64,000 nucleotides of DNA from Flavobacterium sp. (GTDB taxonomy: Bacteria; Bacteroidota; Bacteroidia; Flavobacteriales; Flavobacteriaceae), in the NCBI RefSeq assembly GCF_013823965.1, contig NZ_PNNA01000028.1, forward strand, positions 1-64,000, read 5' to 3'. Made by a program: the position numbers and the translations under genes. This document shows positions 29,220 through 40,813 of the stretch, piece after piece. The notes below the pieces were generated by a model. The model searched no databases, had not been told where the DNA came from, and saw nothing but the letters and a program-made list of their open reading frames with translations. The number at the start of each line of letters is the position of its first letter. The stretch's first letter is position 1.

Positions 29220-30179
29220 TTATATTCCGAAAGCTGCTCTTGCTCCACCAGAAACAAATAAGGCAGACATTCTTGATTTTTGGCCTAGAGTAAACATGTA
29301 CATTCCTCTATCGTCAGTATAATCCATGTAGTTCATTGTCATTTCTACTGGAGTTCCAGGACAAGTGCTGTAATGAGGATAAGTTGGAACACCATAATTT
29401 GCAGTATTGTGTGTTGGTGTGTCAGCAACCAAATCACTTCCACAAGTGGCATCACCCCAAATATGACGAAGATTCATCCAGTGACCAATTTCGTGAGAAG
29501 CCGTTCTTCCTAAATTGTATGGATAAGCTGAACCTGAATCAGGTGTCACACCAACATATTTAGAATCACAAACAACTCCGTCTGTTGCCAATGAACCTCC
29601 AGGAAATTGTGCGTAACCCAAAATTCCACCACCGATTGTACAAACCCAAAGATTAAGATTTGTAGATGGCGAAGTAGGGTCTAATCCTCCTTGTTTAGTT
29701 TTTTTCATTGCATCTCTAGTTCCCCAAGATGTTTTAGTAGTTGCTTTTCTGTTGATTTTAACAAGTTCAAAAGTTATGTCAACATTAGCAGCCACTCCAG
29801 AAAATAAAGCAGGAATACTTCCAAAATCAGAATTTGTAGCAGTAAAATCTTTATTCAATACATCAATTTGCGATTGTATTTGGGCATCAGAAATGTTTTC
29901 TGCAGCAGTTTTGTACAAAACATTTACTACAACCGGAATTACAATTTTACCATTTACTAATCGGCTATTTGATAATTGTGCTTTTTGTGTAAAAGCTTCT
30001 ATTTGGTTCATGCGTATGGCCAATGATGGATCGGCTGCCAATTGCGCTTCAAGAACTTCTTGTGAGGCACAACCTCTATGAGCAATGGCAGTAGTTGTTG
30101 GAGCAGTGGTATCAGTTGCTTCGTTTTGACAAGCAAAAAGCATCAGGATTACAGATGCCGATAAAAGGATTTTTTTCAT
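29220..30179 (-). CDS. M43 family (pappalysin/cytophagalysin-like) zinc metalloprotease, lipoprotein
   Basis: HEIGHWMNLRHIWGD = HExxHxxxLxHxWG; 'TMNYMDYTDDRGMYMFTLGQKSRM' Met-turn; lipobox LMLFACQN. Confidence 0.92.
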   Translation of the reverse strand: MKKILLSASVILMLFACQNEATDTTAPTTTAIAHRGCASQEVLEAQLAADPSLAIRMNQIEAFTQKAQLSNSRLVNGKIVIPVVVNVLYKTAAENISDAQIQSQIDVLNKDFTATNSDFGSIPALFSGVAANVDITFELVKINRKATTKTSWGTRDAMKKTKQGGLDPTSPSTNLNLWVCTIGGGILGYAQFPGGSLATDGVVCDSKYVGVTPDSGSAYPYNLGRTASHEIGHWMNLRHIWGDATCGSDLVADTPTHNTANYGVPTYPHYSTCPGTPVEMTMNYMDYTDDRGMYMFTLGQKSRMSALFVSGGARAAFGI

Positions 30180-30404
30180 AATAATAGATGTTAAATAATA
30201 ATGGTTTAGGTTAATAAGTTGACAATTATATAACAAATTTATTAAAATAGCAATTTTTTTTAAAAAATTAGTTACTGTAACGTTATCGCTTTTTCTAGGC
30301 CAAAAAAAGAATAGTGCAATAAAAAATATAGTTTATGAAAGTAATATGTTCGTTGCCAAAACGTAAAAATGATTTTAGAAACGCAAACAGGACGTCAAGT
30401 CAAA

Positions 30405-31049
30405 CTAATTATTAAAAATGTAATTCATAATGTTGGCTCCCATTTTTAGGGCTTTTTCACGAACTCCAATCGGGTCGTTGTGCACTTCGGGGTCTTCCCA
30501 ACCATCACCCAAATCACATTCGAAAGTATAAAGCAGTACCAATCGATTGGCTATAAAAATCCCAAAAGCTTGCGGGCGTTTGCCATCGTGTTCGTGAATT
30601 TTTGGTAATCCACTTGAAAAAAGATACGGTTTTTGAAAAATTTGATGATTGGCAGGAATTTCGACCAAATCGTTATTGGGGAATATTTTTTTTATTTCTT
30701 TTCTAATATATTGATCCATTCCAAAATTATCGTCAATATGAAGAAAACCTCCCGAAGTCATGTAATTTCTCAAATTGCTGACATCGGCATCACTAAAAAC
30801 CACGTTTCCGTGTCCAGTTATGTGCACAAAAGGATAGGAAAATAAATCGGGACTGCTTGGTTCTACCGTTGCAGGTTTGGTTTTTATTTTGGTGTTGATG
30901 TTTTGATTGCAATATTTAATCAAATTGGGCAAAGAAGTTGGATTTGCATACCAATCGCCACCTCCGCTGTATTTTACCAAAGCAATTTCTTGGGAAAATG
31001 ACGAAAAAGACAACAAAAGGAACAAGAAATATACTTTTTTCATAAACAT
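30405..31049 (-). CDS. DUF4159 domain-containing protein
   Basis: 'KYSGGGDWYANPTSLPNLI', 'GHGNVVFSDADVSNLRNYMTSGGFLHIDDNFGMD', 'CDLGDGWEDPEVHNDP'. Confidence 0.85.
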   Translation of the reverse strand: MFMKKVYFLFLLLSFSSFSQEIALVKYSGGGDWYANPTSLPNLIKYCNQNINTKIKTKPATVEPSSPDLFSYPFVHITGHGNVVFSDADVSNLRNYMTSGGFLHIDDNFGMDQYIRKEIKKIFPNNDLVEIPANHQIFQKPYLFSSGLPKIHEHDGKRPQAFGIFIANRLVLLYTFECDLGDGWEDPEVHNDPIGVREKALKMGANIMNYIFNN

Positions 31050-31057
31050 CTGAAATG

Positions 31058-31083
31058 CTGCGCCAGTTCGCTGTCGCTCGGGT
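31058..31083 (-). repeat. Dispersed short element copy A: ACCCGAGcgacagcGAACTGGCGCAG (reverse strand)
   Basis: Shares ACCCGAG and GAACTGGCGCAG blocks with 39721-39747. Confidence 0.5.
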
Positions 31084-31112
31084 CAAAATTCGTTAATCTG
31101 AAATCTCCAATC

Positions 31113-31820
31113 TTAATTTTCATTCACAAAAACCACACTATGGCAAGCCACAACAGCAGCCGTTTCTGTTCTCAATCTGGTGTTTCCCAAAGATACCGGA
31201 ACATACTTGTTTTCAAGTGCCAATGCAATTTCTTTTTCCGAAAAATCGCCTTCGGGACCAATGAGCAAGGTGACATTTTCGTTTGGTTTCAAAACTGATT
31301 TCAATGTTTTTTTGTCCGTTTTCTCGCAATGGGCAATCAATTGCAAACCTTTGTTTTCGTGCTTTATAAATTCTTTGAAAGTTTTGGCTTCATTCAGTTT
31401 TGGAAGAAACAACGCGTTGGATTGTTTCACTGCTGTCAATATAATTTTATCAAATCTTTCTTTATTGACCACTTTTCGTTCGGAGCGGTCGCAAATAATG
31501 GGCGTGATTTCGTGAATGCCAATTTCGGTGGCCTTTTCCAAAAACCATTCGAAACGATCGTTCATTTTTGTGGGTGCAACCGCCATGTGCAACTTGAATT
31601 TTGAAGGTTCAGCCTTTTCGACAGACAAAATTTTTACGGTACATTTATTGTCTGATGCCAGTGTAATTTCGGTTTCGAACAAGAATCCCAAACCATTGGT
31701 TACATAAAGAATGTCAGTGTCTTTTTTTCGTAAAACTTTGATGATGTGTTTGCTTTCTTCTTTGTCAAAAGAAAAGCTTTCAGTAGTTTCGTCGATATTT
31801 GGATTGTAAAATAATTGCAT
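31113..31820 (-). CDS. rsmE: 16S rRNA (uracil(1498)-N(3))-methyltransferase
   Basis: 'LHMAVAPTKMNDRFEWFLEKATEIGIHEITPIICDRSE', 'LLIGPEGDFSEKEI', 'VSLGNTRLRTETAAV'. Confidence 0.95.
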   Translation of the reverse strand: MQLFYNPNIDETTESFSFDKEESKHIIKVLRKKDTDILYVTNGLGFLFETEITLASDNKCTVKILSVEKAEPSKFKLHMAVAPTKMNDRFEWFLEKATEIGIHEITPIICDRSERKVVNKERFDKIILTAVKQSNALFLPKLNEAKTFKEFIKHENKGLQLIAHCEKTDKKTLKSVLKPNENVTLLIGPEGDFSEKEIALALENKYVPVSLGNTRLRTETAAVVACHSVVFVNEN

Positions 31821-31822
31821 GG

Positions 31823-32845
31823 TTAGAATTGAATTCGTGCTTTGGAAACAACTGCAGCAGTTTCGAAATTTTGGGATAAAAACTTTTGATAACCCACAAT
31901 TCCTATCATGGCGGCATTATCGGTGGTGTATTCAAATTTTGGAATAAAAGTCTTCCAGCCGTATTTTTGTTCAGCTTCTTTTAAAGTATTTCGAATTCCG
32001 GAATTGGCCGAAACACCTCCGCCAATGGCGATTTGTTTGATTCCGGTTTCTTTTACCGCCAATTTTAATTTATCCATCAAAATTTCGATAATGGTATGTT
32101 GGATGGAAGCACAAACGTCGTTCAGATTTTCCTCAACAAAATTCGAGTTTTCCAGTTTTTTCTTTTGGACAAAATATAAAATCGCCGTTTTCAAACCCGA
32201 AAAACTGAAGTCTAATCCGGGAACTTTTGGTTTGGTAAAAGCAAAGGCTTTCGGGTTTCCAAGTTGTGCATATTTATCGACTAATGGGCCGCCAGGATAA
32301 GGAAGTCCCAGTATTTTGGCGCTTTTGTCAAAAGCTTCTCCCACGGCATCATCAGTGGTTTCGCCAATGATTTCCATATTGAAAAAGTGGTTTACTTTCA
32401 CGATTTGGGTATGTCCGCCAGAAATGGTTAATGCCAAAAATGGAAATGTTGGTTTGTCAAATCCTTCCTCATCGATAAAATGGGCTAAAATATGTGCCTG
32501 CATGTGGTTTACGGCAATCAGGGGAATTTGCAATGCCAATGCCAAGGATTTGGCAAAGGAGCTTCCCACCAGAAGTGAACCCATCAAACCAGGTCCTTGG
32601 GTAAATGCAATTGCAGAAAGTTGTTCTTTTTTTATATTTGCTTTGCGCAAAGCAGCATCAATGACCGGAACAATGTTTTGTTGGTGTGCACGCGAAGCCA
32701 GTTCAGGAACCACGCCGCCATATTGGTTGTGAATCAGTTGGTTGGCGACAACATTTGACAAGACTTTGTCGTTATGTAAAACCGCTGCGGCCGTGTCATC
32801 GCAGGAACTTTCGATGGCGAGAATAAAAACCTCGGGATTTTGCAT
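31823..32845 (-). CDS. tsaD: tRNA N6-adenosine threonylcarbamoyltransferase
   Basis: 'ILAIESSCDDTAAAVL', 'VNHMQAHILAHF', 'GGGVSANSGIR'; start refined to MQNPEVFILAIE. Confidence 0.96.
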   Translation of the reverse strand: MQNPEVFILAIESSCDDTAAAVLHNDKVLSNVVANQLIHNQYGGVVPELASRAHQQNIVPVIDAALRKANIKKEQLSAIAFTQGPGLMGSLLVGSSFAKSLALALQIPLIAVNHMQAHILAHFIDEEGFDKPTFPFLALTISGGHTQIVKVNHFFNMEIIGETTDDAVGEAFDKSAKILGLPYPGGPLVDKYAQLGNPKAFAFTKPKVPGLDFSFSGLKTAILYFVQKKKLENSNFVEENLNDVCASIQHTIIEILMDKLKLAVKETGIKQIAIGGGVSANSGIRNTLKEAEQKYGWKTFIPKFEYTTDNAAMIGIVGYQKFLSQNFETAAVVSKARIQF

Positions 32846-32954
32846 AAAAAGGCGTAATTTTTGAATTATATTTGACAAATTTAAAACATTAATAGGTATC
32901 AAAAAACTTAAAAAAATAGTATTTCGTTCTATCCTTGGACTTATCCTGCTATTA

Positions 32955-35900
32955 TTGGTACTTGGCATTGCCTTAACATTGCCTTTTGTCCAGACTAAAA
33001 TAGGTCATTACGTTACCAATTCCCTCAACGAACAATTCAAGATTAATATCAATGTGGAGCAGGTTTCTTTTACTGTTTTCGGAGGTGTCAAGCTTAAAAA
33101 AGTATTGATCCTGGACCATCATAAAGACACCCTGATTTATGTTAACAGGATTAAAACTAATATTTTAGACTGGAATAAGTTGTTGAAAGTTGATTTGATT
33201 TTTGGTGATGTTGCTTTGGACGGGGTATATTTTAACATGAAAACCTACAAAAAAGAAAAGCTGTCCAATCTTGATAAATTTGTTGCGGCATTCGATACTG
33301 GAAAACCACCTTCCAAAGAACATTTTTTGTTGACGGCTACCAAAGTGAAAATTTCCAACGGCCATTATAGTTTGATTGACGAAAACAGGGAAAATCCCAA
33401 AGATGTTGACTTCACGAAGATTAATTTAGCCGCAACGGCCTTAAAAATATATGGGCCAGAAGTGACCACGACCATCAACAGTTTGTCTTTTCAGGATCAT
33501 CGAGGAATATTTGTCGAGGATTTGAGCACAAAATTCAGCTATACCACAAAGCACATCAAACTGGAAAATCTTGATTTGTTGACCAAGGAATCCAAGTTGA
33601 AAGGGGAGGTTGTAATGAATTATGAAATTGAAGATTTTGCCCATTTTACGGATAAAGTAGAATTTGACATACAAATGGATAAGGCTTCCTTGGCTTCTAA
33701 TGACATTCGCTGTTTTTATAATGAATTGGGGAAAAACCAACTTTTTAAAATCAAGGGAAGAATAAAAGGTCCTTTGAACAATTTGGTGTTGACAAACTTA
33801 AAATTGGTCGATTCAAAAAAATCCCAAATAATAGGAACAATACACTTCAAAAATCTTTTTCCAAGCAAAGGGAAAACATTTTACATGAACGGAAATTTTG
33901 CCAAACTTTCTACCAGTTATGATGATCTTGTTACGGTTTTGCCTAATGTTTTGGGCAAAAGACTGCCCATTATCTTGAAAAAACTGGGTACTGTCAATTT
34001 AGTTGGCGATGCACAGGTGACTACCACTTCACTGGATGCCAGTTTTGCCATGGGAACACAGTTGGGGAAAGTAAATTCTGATTTGAGCATTGAAAACATA
34101 CATTTGTCCGACAAAGCAACTTATGCGGGAAACATTGTTTTGGAAAACTTTGATATAGGGACCTTATTGGACAGAAAAGATGTTGGAAAAGCAAGTTTGA
34201 ATCTCGACGTAGATGGGATTGGTTTTTCTGAAAAGTATTTGAATACTTCTTTGAAAGGCGATATTAGCCAAATTAATTACAACAATTATACTTACAGCAA
34301 TGTAGTTCTCAATGGGAATTTTAACAAGGGACTTTATAAAGGCCAAGTTTCGGTAAACGATTCTAATTTGAGCTTGAACTTTGATGGGCTGGTAGATTTA
34401 AGTAAAAAAGAAAGTAGATATGATTTTCATGTCAAGGTTGACAATGCCGATTTGTATAAATTAAAATTTATCAAAGACACCATTTCCCGATTTAAAGGAG
34501 ACATCGTGTTGCAAGTTTCAGGAAATTCCATAGACAATCTCAAAGGGGATGTGTTTATCAACAAAACGGTCTATAAAAATGTAAAAGCAACCTATGTTTT
34601 TGACGACTTTTACATTAATTCCACTTTTGACCAAAATCGTGTGAGAACCATTACCGTGAATTCTCCCGACATAGTCCAAGGAGAAATTGTTGGAAAATAC
34701 GAATTCAACCAGCTTAAAAATTTGGTAAAAAATTCATTGGGAAGTCTTTATACCAATTACAGGCCGGTCAAGGTGAAAAAAGGCCAATTTTTAAAATTTA
34801 ATTTTTCTATTTACAATAAAATAATCGAAATCTTTTATCCGGAAATTTCTATTGGCACGAACACTGTGGTGAAGGGAAACATCAGCTCGGACAACCAAGA
34901 ATTCAAACTTAATTTTAACTCTCCAAAAATCACGGCTTCGACCAATACATTTGATAATATTAGAATCAAGATTGACAACAAGAATCCGCTTTATAATGCT
35001 TTTATTGAATTGGACAGCATCAAAACCAAGTATTACAAAATACGGGATTTTAGTTTGATAAACGTGACCATGAAAGACACTTTGTTCTTTCGATCCGAGT
35101 TTAAAGGAGGTTCAAGAGGTCAGGATTATTTTAATTTGAACTTGTATCACACCATCAATAAAGACAACAACAATGTTGTTGGATTGAATAAATCCGAAAT
35201 TAAGCTTAAGGATTATTTGTGGTTTTTGAATGAAAACGAAACGCCAAACAATCAAATTGTATTTGACAAATCCTTCGAAAATTTCAATTTCGATAATATA
35301 ATAATGTCTCATGAAAACCAGGAAATCACCTTTATGGGTGATATTAAAGGCGCTACATACAAGGACTTAAAAGTAAGTTTTAAAGATGTCGACTTGAATC
35401 AAATCACGCCAGCCGATCCCAAATTTGTCTTTAACGGGAATGTCAATGCCATCGTGAATTACAAACAAAACAATGCTGTTTATCAAATTCCGGCTTCCAT
35501 ACAAATTGATCATTTGAACATCAACAAAACCGATTTGGGCAATTTGAATTTTGATATTTCCGGAGACGAAAATTTAAAAAAATTCACTTTAGATGCCAAT
35601 ATCGAAAACAAAAACGTGGAATCTTTCAATGCCAATGGAAGTTTTGAAATAGTTGACAAACAAACGATATTGGACTTGAATTTAAAACTGGACAAATTTA
35701 ATTTGGGAGTTTTGAGTTCGCTGGGAGGCGAAGTGTTGTCCAATATCCGTGGATTTGCATCTGGAAATGCCAGTATAGCAGGAAATTTTAACAAGCCAGA
35801 AATCAACGGACGACTTTATGTGGATAATGCCGGTATGACGATTCCGTATCTAAATGTGGATTATTCGTTAAATGAAAGAACTATTGTTGATTTAGCCGAT

Positions 35901-37388
35901 GAGAAGTTTTTGTTTAGAAACAACGTGCTTACCGATACAAAATTTAAGACAAAAGGCACTTTGAATGGAAGTATTGAGCACAAAAACTTTTCAGATTGGA
36001 AGTTGGATTTGGCCATAAATTCCAAAAGATTGTTGGTGCTTGACACGAAAGATAGCGAAGATGCGGCTTACTATGGAATTGCTTTCATCAATGGTTTAGC
36101 CACCATCAAAGGGCCAACGGATGGATTATTTATAAAGGTTGATGCCAAATCCGAAAATGGTTCATCATTAAAAATACCCATCAATGATGCCGAAAACATA
36201 AGCGAAAATGATTTTATCCATTTCTTGACTGCCAAGGAAAAGTTCAATATCAAGCAAGGTATCGTTGATAATTCCAGAAATTACAAAGGACTTGAATTAG
36301 AGTTTGATCTCGACATTACCCCAAATGCGGAAGTCGAAGTCATCTTGGATCGAAATTCAGGCCACGGGATGAAAGGCAGGGGCAATGGAACACTTTTGTT
36401 TAAAATAAATACATTGGGTAAATTCAATATGTGGGGCGATTTCCAAGCGTATGATGGAACTTATAATTTTAAATACGGCGGTATCATAGACAAGAAATTT
36501 ATTGTCAAAAAAGGTGGGTACATCTCATGGGAAGGAAATCCAATGAAAGCACGTTTAAATTTGGAAGCCATATATAAAACCTCGGCAAATCCAGCCGTTT
36601 TGCTAGAGAATTCCTCCTTTAACAAAAAGGTGGATGTAAATGTGGTCATTGGTTTGCGAGGCGATTTGACAAGTCCTGAACCGGACTTCAATTTTGAATT
36701 TCCAACAGTGAGCAACGTATTAAAATCAGAAATAGAATACAAGTTAAATGACAAGGATGTACGACAAACCCAAGCCTTGTATTTATTGTCCACAGGAAGT
36801 TTTTTAAGTTCCAATGGGGTAAACCAGTCTGCTTTATCGCAGAATTTATTTGAATCGGCCACCAGTTTATTGACAGGCATGATTCATTCTGATGACGAAA
36901 AATTCAATGTGGAGTTAGATATAATTACTGCCGACAAAAGAGTAGGAAGCGAATCTGACGGAAGATTTGTGGCATCAGTCTCGTCCAAAATCAACGAAAG
37001 AATTACCATCAACGGAAAAGTTGGGGTCCCTTTTGGAGGCGTTAATCAGTCAGCAGTTGTTGGTGATGTCGAGATTTTGTATCGGGTTAATGAAGATGGA
37101 ACGGTGAATTTGCGCTTTTTTAACAGAGAAAACGACATCAATTATATAGGAGAAGGAATAGGATATACTCAAGGAATAGGTATTTCTTATGAAGTTGATT
37201 TTGATACTTTTAAAGAATTGGCCAATAAATTTTTTAAAAACCATAAAATAGAAACCGCACCAGCTGATAACGTGATCGATGTGGATTCAAATTTGCCTCC
37301 AGAGAACAGGGATATTCCTAAGCCCAATAAAACAGATTCAAAAGACCAAAAAGTGAATCAAGAAGGTAGAATTCCCGAAGAATATTAA
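32955..37388 (+). CDS. Translocation/assembly module TamB-like (DUF490) protein; true start probably upstream at a non-ATG codon
   Basis: Very large beta-rich protein; C-terminal 'WGDFQAYDGTYNFKYGGIIDKKFIVKKGGYISWEGNPMKARLNLEAIYKT...' typical of the TamB domain; the reported start (TTG) cuts the N-terminal TM helix. Confidence 0.88.
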   Translation: MVLGIALTLPFVQTKIGHYVTNSLNEQFKININVEQVSFTVFGGVKLKKVLILDHHKDTLIYVNRIKTNILDWNKLLKVDLIFGDVALDGVYFNMKTYKKEKLSNLDKFVAAFDTGKPPSKEHFLLTATKVKISNGHYSLIDENRENPKDVDFTKINLAATALKIYGPEVTTTINSLSFQDHRGIFVEDLSTKFSYTTKHIKLENLDLLTKESKLKGEVVMNYEIEDFAHFTDKVEFDIQMDKASLASNDIRCFYNELGKNQLFKIKGRIKGPLNNLVLTNLKLVDSKKSQIIGTIHFKNLFPSKGKTFYMNGNFAKLSTSYDDLVTVLPNVLGKRLPIILKKLGTVNLVGDAQVTTTSLDASFAMGTQLGKVNSDLSIENIHLSDKATYAGNIVLENFDIGTLLDRKDVGKASLNLDVDGIGFSEKYLNTSLKGDISQINYNNYTYSNVVLNGNFNKGLYKGQVSVNDSNLSLNFDGLVDLSKKESRYDFHVKVDNADLYKLKFIKDTISRFKGDIVLQVSGNSIDNLKGDVFINKTVYKNVKATYVFDDFYINSTFDQNRVRTITVNSPDIVQGEIVGKYEFNQLKNLVKNSLGSLYTNYRPVKVKKGQFLKFNFSIYNKIIEIFYPEISIGTNTVVKGNISSDNQEFKLNFNSPKITASTNTFDNIRIKIDNKNPLYNAFIELDSIKTKYYKIRDFSLINVTMKDTLFFRSEFKGGSRGQDYFNLNLYHTINKDNNNVVGLNKSEIKLKDYLWFLNENETPNNQIVFDKSFENFNFDNIIMSHENQEITFMGDIKGATYKDLKVSFKDVDLNQITPADPKFVFNGNVNAIVNYKQNNAVYQIPASIQIDHLNINKTDLGNLNFDISGDENLKKFTLDANIENKNVESFNANGSFEIVDKQTILDLNLKLDKFNLGVLSSLGGEVLSNIRGFASGNASIAGNFNKPEINGRLYVDNAGMTIPYLNVDYSLNERTIVDLADEKFLFRNNVLTDTKFKTKGTLNGSIEHKNFSDWKLDLAINSKRLLVLDTKDSEDAAYYGIAFINGLATIKGPTDGLFIKVDAKSENGSSLKIPINDAENISENDFIHFLTAKEKFNIKQGIVDNSRNYKGLELEFDLDITPNAEVEVILDRNSGHGMKGRGNGTLLFKINTLGKFNMWGDFQAYDGTYNFKYGGIIDKKFIVKKGGYISWEGNPMKARLNLEAIYKTSANPAVLLENSSFNKKVDVNVVIGLRGDLTSPEPDFNFEFPTVSNVLKSEIEYKLNDKDVRQTQALYLLSTGSFLSSNGVNQSALSQNLFESATSLLTGMIHSDDEKFNVELDIITADKRVGSESDGRFVASVSSKINERITINGKVGVPFGGVNQSAVVGDVEILYRVNEDGTVNLRFFNRENDINYIGEGIGYTQGIGISYEVDFDTFKELANKFFKNHKIETAPADNVIDVDSNLPPENRDIPKPNKTDSKDQKVNQEGRIPEEY

Positions 37389-37583
37389 TACCATTACAAT
37401 TTTCTAAAGAAATTCATTCTGTTCAATAATCTTTATTTATTGGGCAAAATATAAATTTTATTACAATTTTTTATCAACTTATTAACGATAACGTTTGAAT
37501 TTCGAGCATTTTACCAATTTATTAAAAACACACCTTTAAAAGTGCAGAATGTTTATTAAATTTACGCTTTTAATACTTAAATA

Positions 37584-38570
37584 ATGCCAAAAACAATAAA
37601 AAAGGTTGCCGTTTTGACCTCTGGTGGAGATTCACCAGGGATGAATGCAGCCATCAGATCAGTAGTTAGAACATGCGCTTACCACGACGTAAAGTGCATA
37701 GGAGTTTATAGAGGTTACCAAGGAATGATAGAAGGTGACTTTCTAGAAATGGGCGCAAGAAGTGTGCACAACATTATCAATAAAGGGGGAACGATACTCA
37801 AATCAGCACGCTCTAAAGAATTCATGACTGTCGAAGGCCGAAAAAAAGCGTACGACCAGCTCATGAAAGAAGGAGTGGATGCTTTGGTAGTAATCGGCGG
37901 TGACGGAAGTTTTACCGGTGCCGAGGTCTTCAATAAAGAATATGGTTTTCCAGTAATGGGAATTCCTGGTACAATTGATAATGATATTTTCGGAACCAGT
38001 CATACTTTGGGTTACGACACGGCCTTGAATACAGTTGTGGATTGCATTGATAAAATTCGAGACACGGCCAGTTCACACAATCGATTATTTTTCGTTGAAG
38101 TAATGGGACGCGATGCCGGTCATATTGCTTTAAATGCAGGAATTGGTGGTGGAGCAGAAGAAGTGTTAATCCCAGAAGAAGAATTGGGTCTAGAAAGATT
38201 GCTGGATTCCCTCAAGAAAAGCAAAGCATCTGGAAAATCATCCAGTATCGTTGTTATAGCCGAAGGGGACAAAATTGGTAAAAACGTATTCGAATTAAAA
38301 GATTATGTTGAAGCTAATTTGCCAGAATACGAAATTCGTGTTTCGGTTTTGGGGCACATGCAACGTGGAGGGGCTCCTTCATGTTACGATAGAGTTCTTG
38401 CCAGTAGATTAGGCGTTAAAGCCGTGGAATCCTTATTGGAAGGCAAATCCAACTTTATGGTTGGAATGGTAAATGATAAAGTGTCGCTTACACCATTGGA
38501 ACAAGCGATAAAAGGACATACTGAAATAGACAGGGAATTACTTCGAGTTTCAGAAATAATGTCAATATAA
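37584..38570 (+). CDS. pfkA: 6-phosphofructokinase
   Basis: 'AVLTSGGDSPGMNAAIRSVVR', 'IGGDGSFTGA', 'GIPGTIDND', 'VEVMGRDAGHIAL'. Confidence 0.97.
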   Translation: MPKTIKKVAVLTSGGDSPGMNAAIRSVVRTCAYHDVKCIGVYRGYQGMIEGDFLEMGARSVHNIINKGGTILKSARSKEFMTVEGRKKAYDQLMKEGVDALVVIGGDGSFTGAEVFNKEYGFPVMGIPGTIDNDIFGTSHTLGYDTALNTVVDCIDKIRDTASSHNRLFFVEVMGRDAGHIALNAGIGGGAEEVLIPEEELGLERLLDSLKKSKASGKSSSIVVIAEGDKIGKNVFELKDYVEANLPEYEIRVSVLGHMQRGGAPSCYDRVLASRLGVKAVESLLEGKSNFMVGMVNDKVSLTPLEQAIKGHTEIDRELLRVSEIMSI

Positions 38571-38603
38571 AAAACGATCAGGTTTCAATTTATTAAACCT
38601 TAA

Positions 38604-39650
<1,047 letters not shown>

Positions 39651-39664
39651 TTTATATATTGATG

Positions 39665-39698
39665 AAAATCCCGTTGAAATTATTCTTGACGGGATTTT
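39665..39698 (+). terminator. Terminator after gap
   Basis: AAAATCCCGT / ACGGGATTTT stem and T-run. Confidence 0.8.
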
Positions 39699-39720
39699 TA
39701 TTTTAAACTATATTTCCCAA

Positions 39721-39747
39721 ACCCGAGATAAAAAGGAACTGGCGCAG
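39721..39747 (+). repeat. Dispersed short element copy B: ACCCGAGataaaaagGAACTGGCGCAG
   Basis: Same flanking blocks as 31058-31083 (reverse strand). Confidence 0.5.
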
Positions 39748-39902
39748 AGCAATCCATCTTAAGCGAAGTTCACGAAATCCTGCTCAAAATGAAAGTTTAA
39801 TGAAGCAATCGGGGCTAAAAAAAAACCAAACCAAATAATAAATTTTGAATTATAATTTCCGGAATTCCCCTAAATCGTAATTCACTAAATCCAAAATTAA
39901 AA

Positions 39903-40754
39903 ATGAGATTATTAGTAGATAGTGGTTCCACCAAAGCTGATTGGATTGCCATTGATGAGGAAGGTAAAGTATTGTTTACAACCCAAACACTAGGATTGAA
40001 TCCTGAAATACTTGAAGGAGAGGAAATTATCGAGCGAATTAACGATCGTTTTGACATTCTTCAAAATAAAGACAAAGCCACACACCTTTTCTTTTACGGA
40101 GCCGGTTGCGGAACCGATAGAATGAAGATTGAACTTTCGAGAGTTTTTCAAGAATATTTTTCGAATGCAATTATTTCAGTAAACGAAGATACTTATGCTG
40201 CCGTTTATGCTACAACTCCAAAAGGAGAAGAAGCCATTGTAAGCATTCTGGGAACAGGTTCAAATTGTAGCTATTTTGACGGAAAAGTTTTGCAGCAAAA
40301 AGTACAATCACTAGGTTATATTATTATGGATGATTGTAGTGGCAACTTTTTTGGAAAAGAATTAATCCGTAAATATTATTTCAATAAAATGCCAAAAGAA
40401 TTGGCTGTCGAATTCGAAAAAGAGTATGATTTAAGTGCTGATTTTATTAAAAGCAAATTATACAAAGAACCCAATCCAAACGCCTATTTGGCTACTTTTG
40501 CAAAATTCCTCATCCAGAACAAAGAACATGATTTTTGTAAAAAAATCATTTTCAAGGGGATGAAATCTTTTGTAAAAAACTACATCAGACAATTTGATAA
40601 TTGCAAGGAAGTTCCCGTACATTTTGTGGGTTCAATAGCTTTCTATTTGAAAGATGAATTGCAAATAACCTTTGATAAATACGAATTGAAACTAGGAAAT
40701 GTTTTAAGGAGACCTATTGACGGACTGATTGCTTATCACGTTAAAAACAAATAA
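39903..40754 (+). CDS. BadF/BadG-type ATPase, N-acetylglucosamine kinase-like
   Basis: 'LLVDSGSTKADWIAID', 'FFYGAGCG', 'SILGTGSNCSYFDG', 'DDCSGNFFGKELI'. Confidence 0.85.
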   Translation: MRLLVDSGSTKADWIAIDEEGKVLFTTQTLGLNPEILEGEEIIERINDRFDILQNKDKATHLFFYGAGCGTDRMKIELSRVFQEYFSNAIISVNEDTYAAVYATTPKGEEAIVSILGTGSNCSYFDGKVLQQKVQSLGYIIMDDCSGNFFGKELIRKYYFNKMPKELAVEFEKEYDLSADFIKSKLYKEPNPNAYLATFAKFLIQNKEHDFCKKIIFKGMKSFVKNYIRQFDNCKEVPVHFVGSIAFYLKDELQITFDKYELKLGNVLRRPIDGLIAYHVKNK

Positions 40755-40762
40755 AAAAATAC

Positions 40763-40787
40763 AAACCTGGCTTAGAATACCAGGTTT
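40763..40787 (+). terminator. Hairpin terminator-like sequence between kinase and mgsA
   Basis: AAACCTGG / CCAGGTTT stem followed by T-run. Confidence 0.7.
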
Positions 40788-40813
40788 TTTTATAAATAGT
40801 AAAACCAAAAAAA

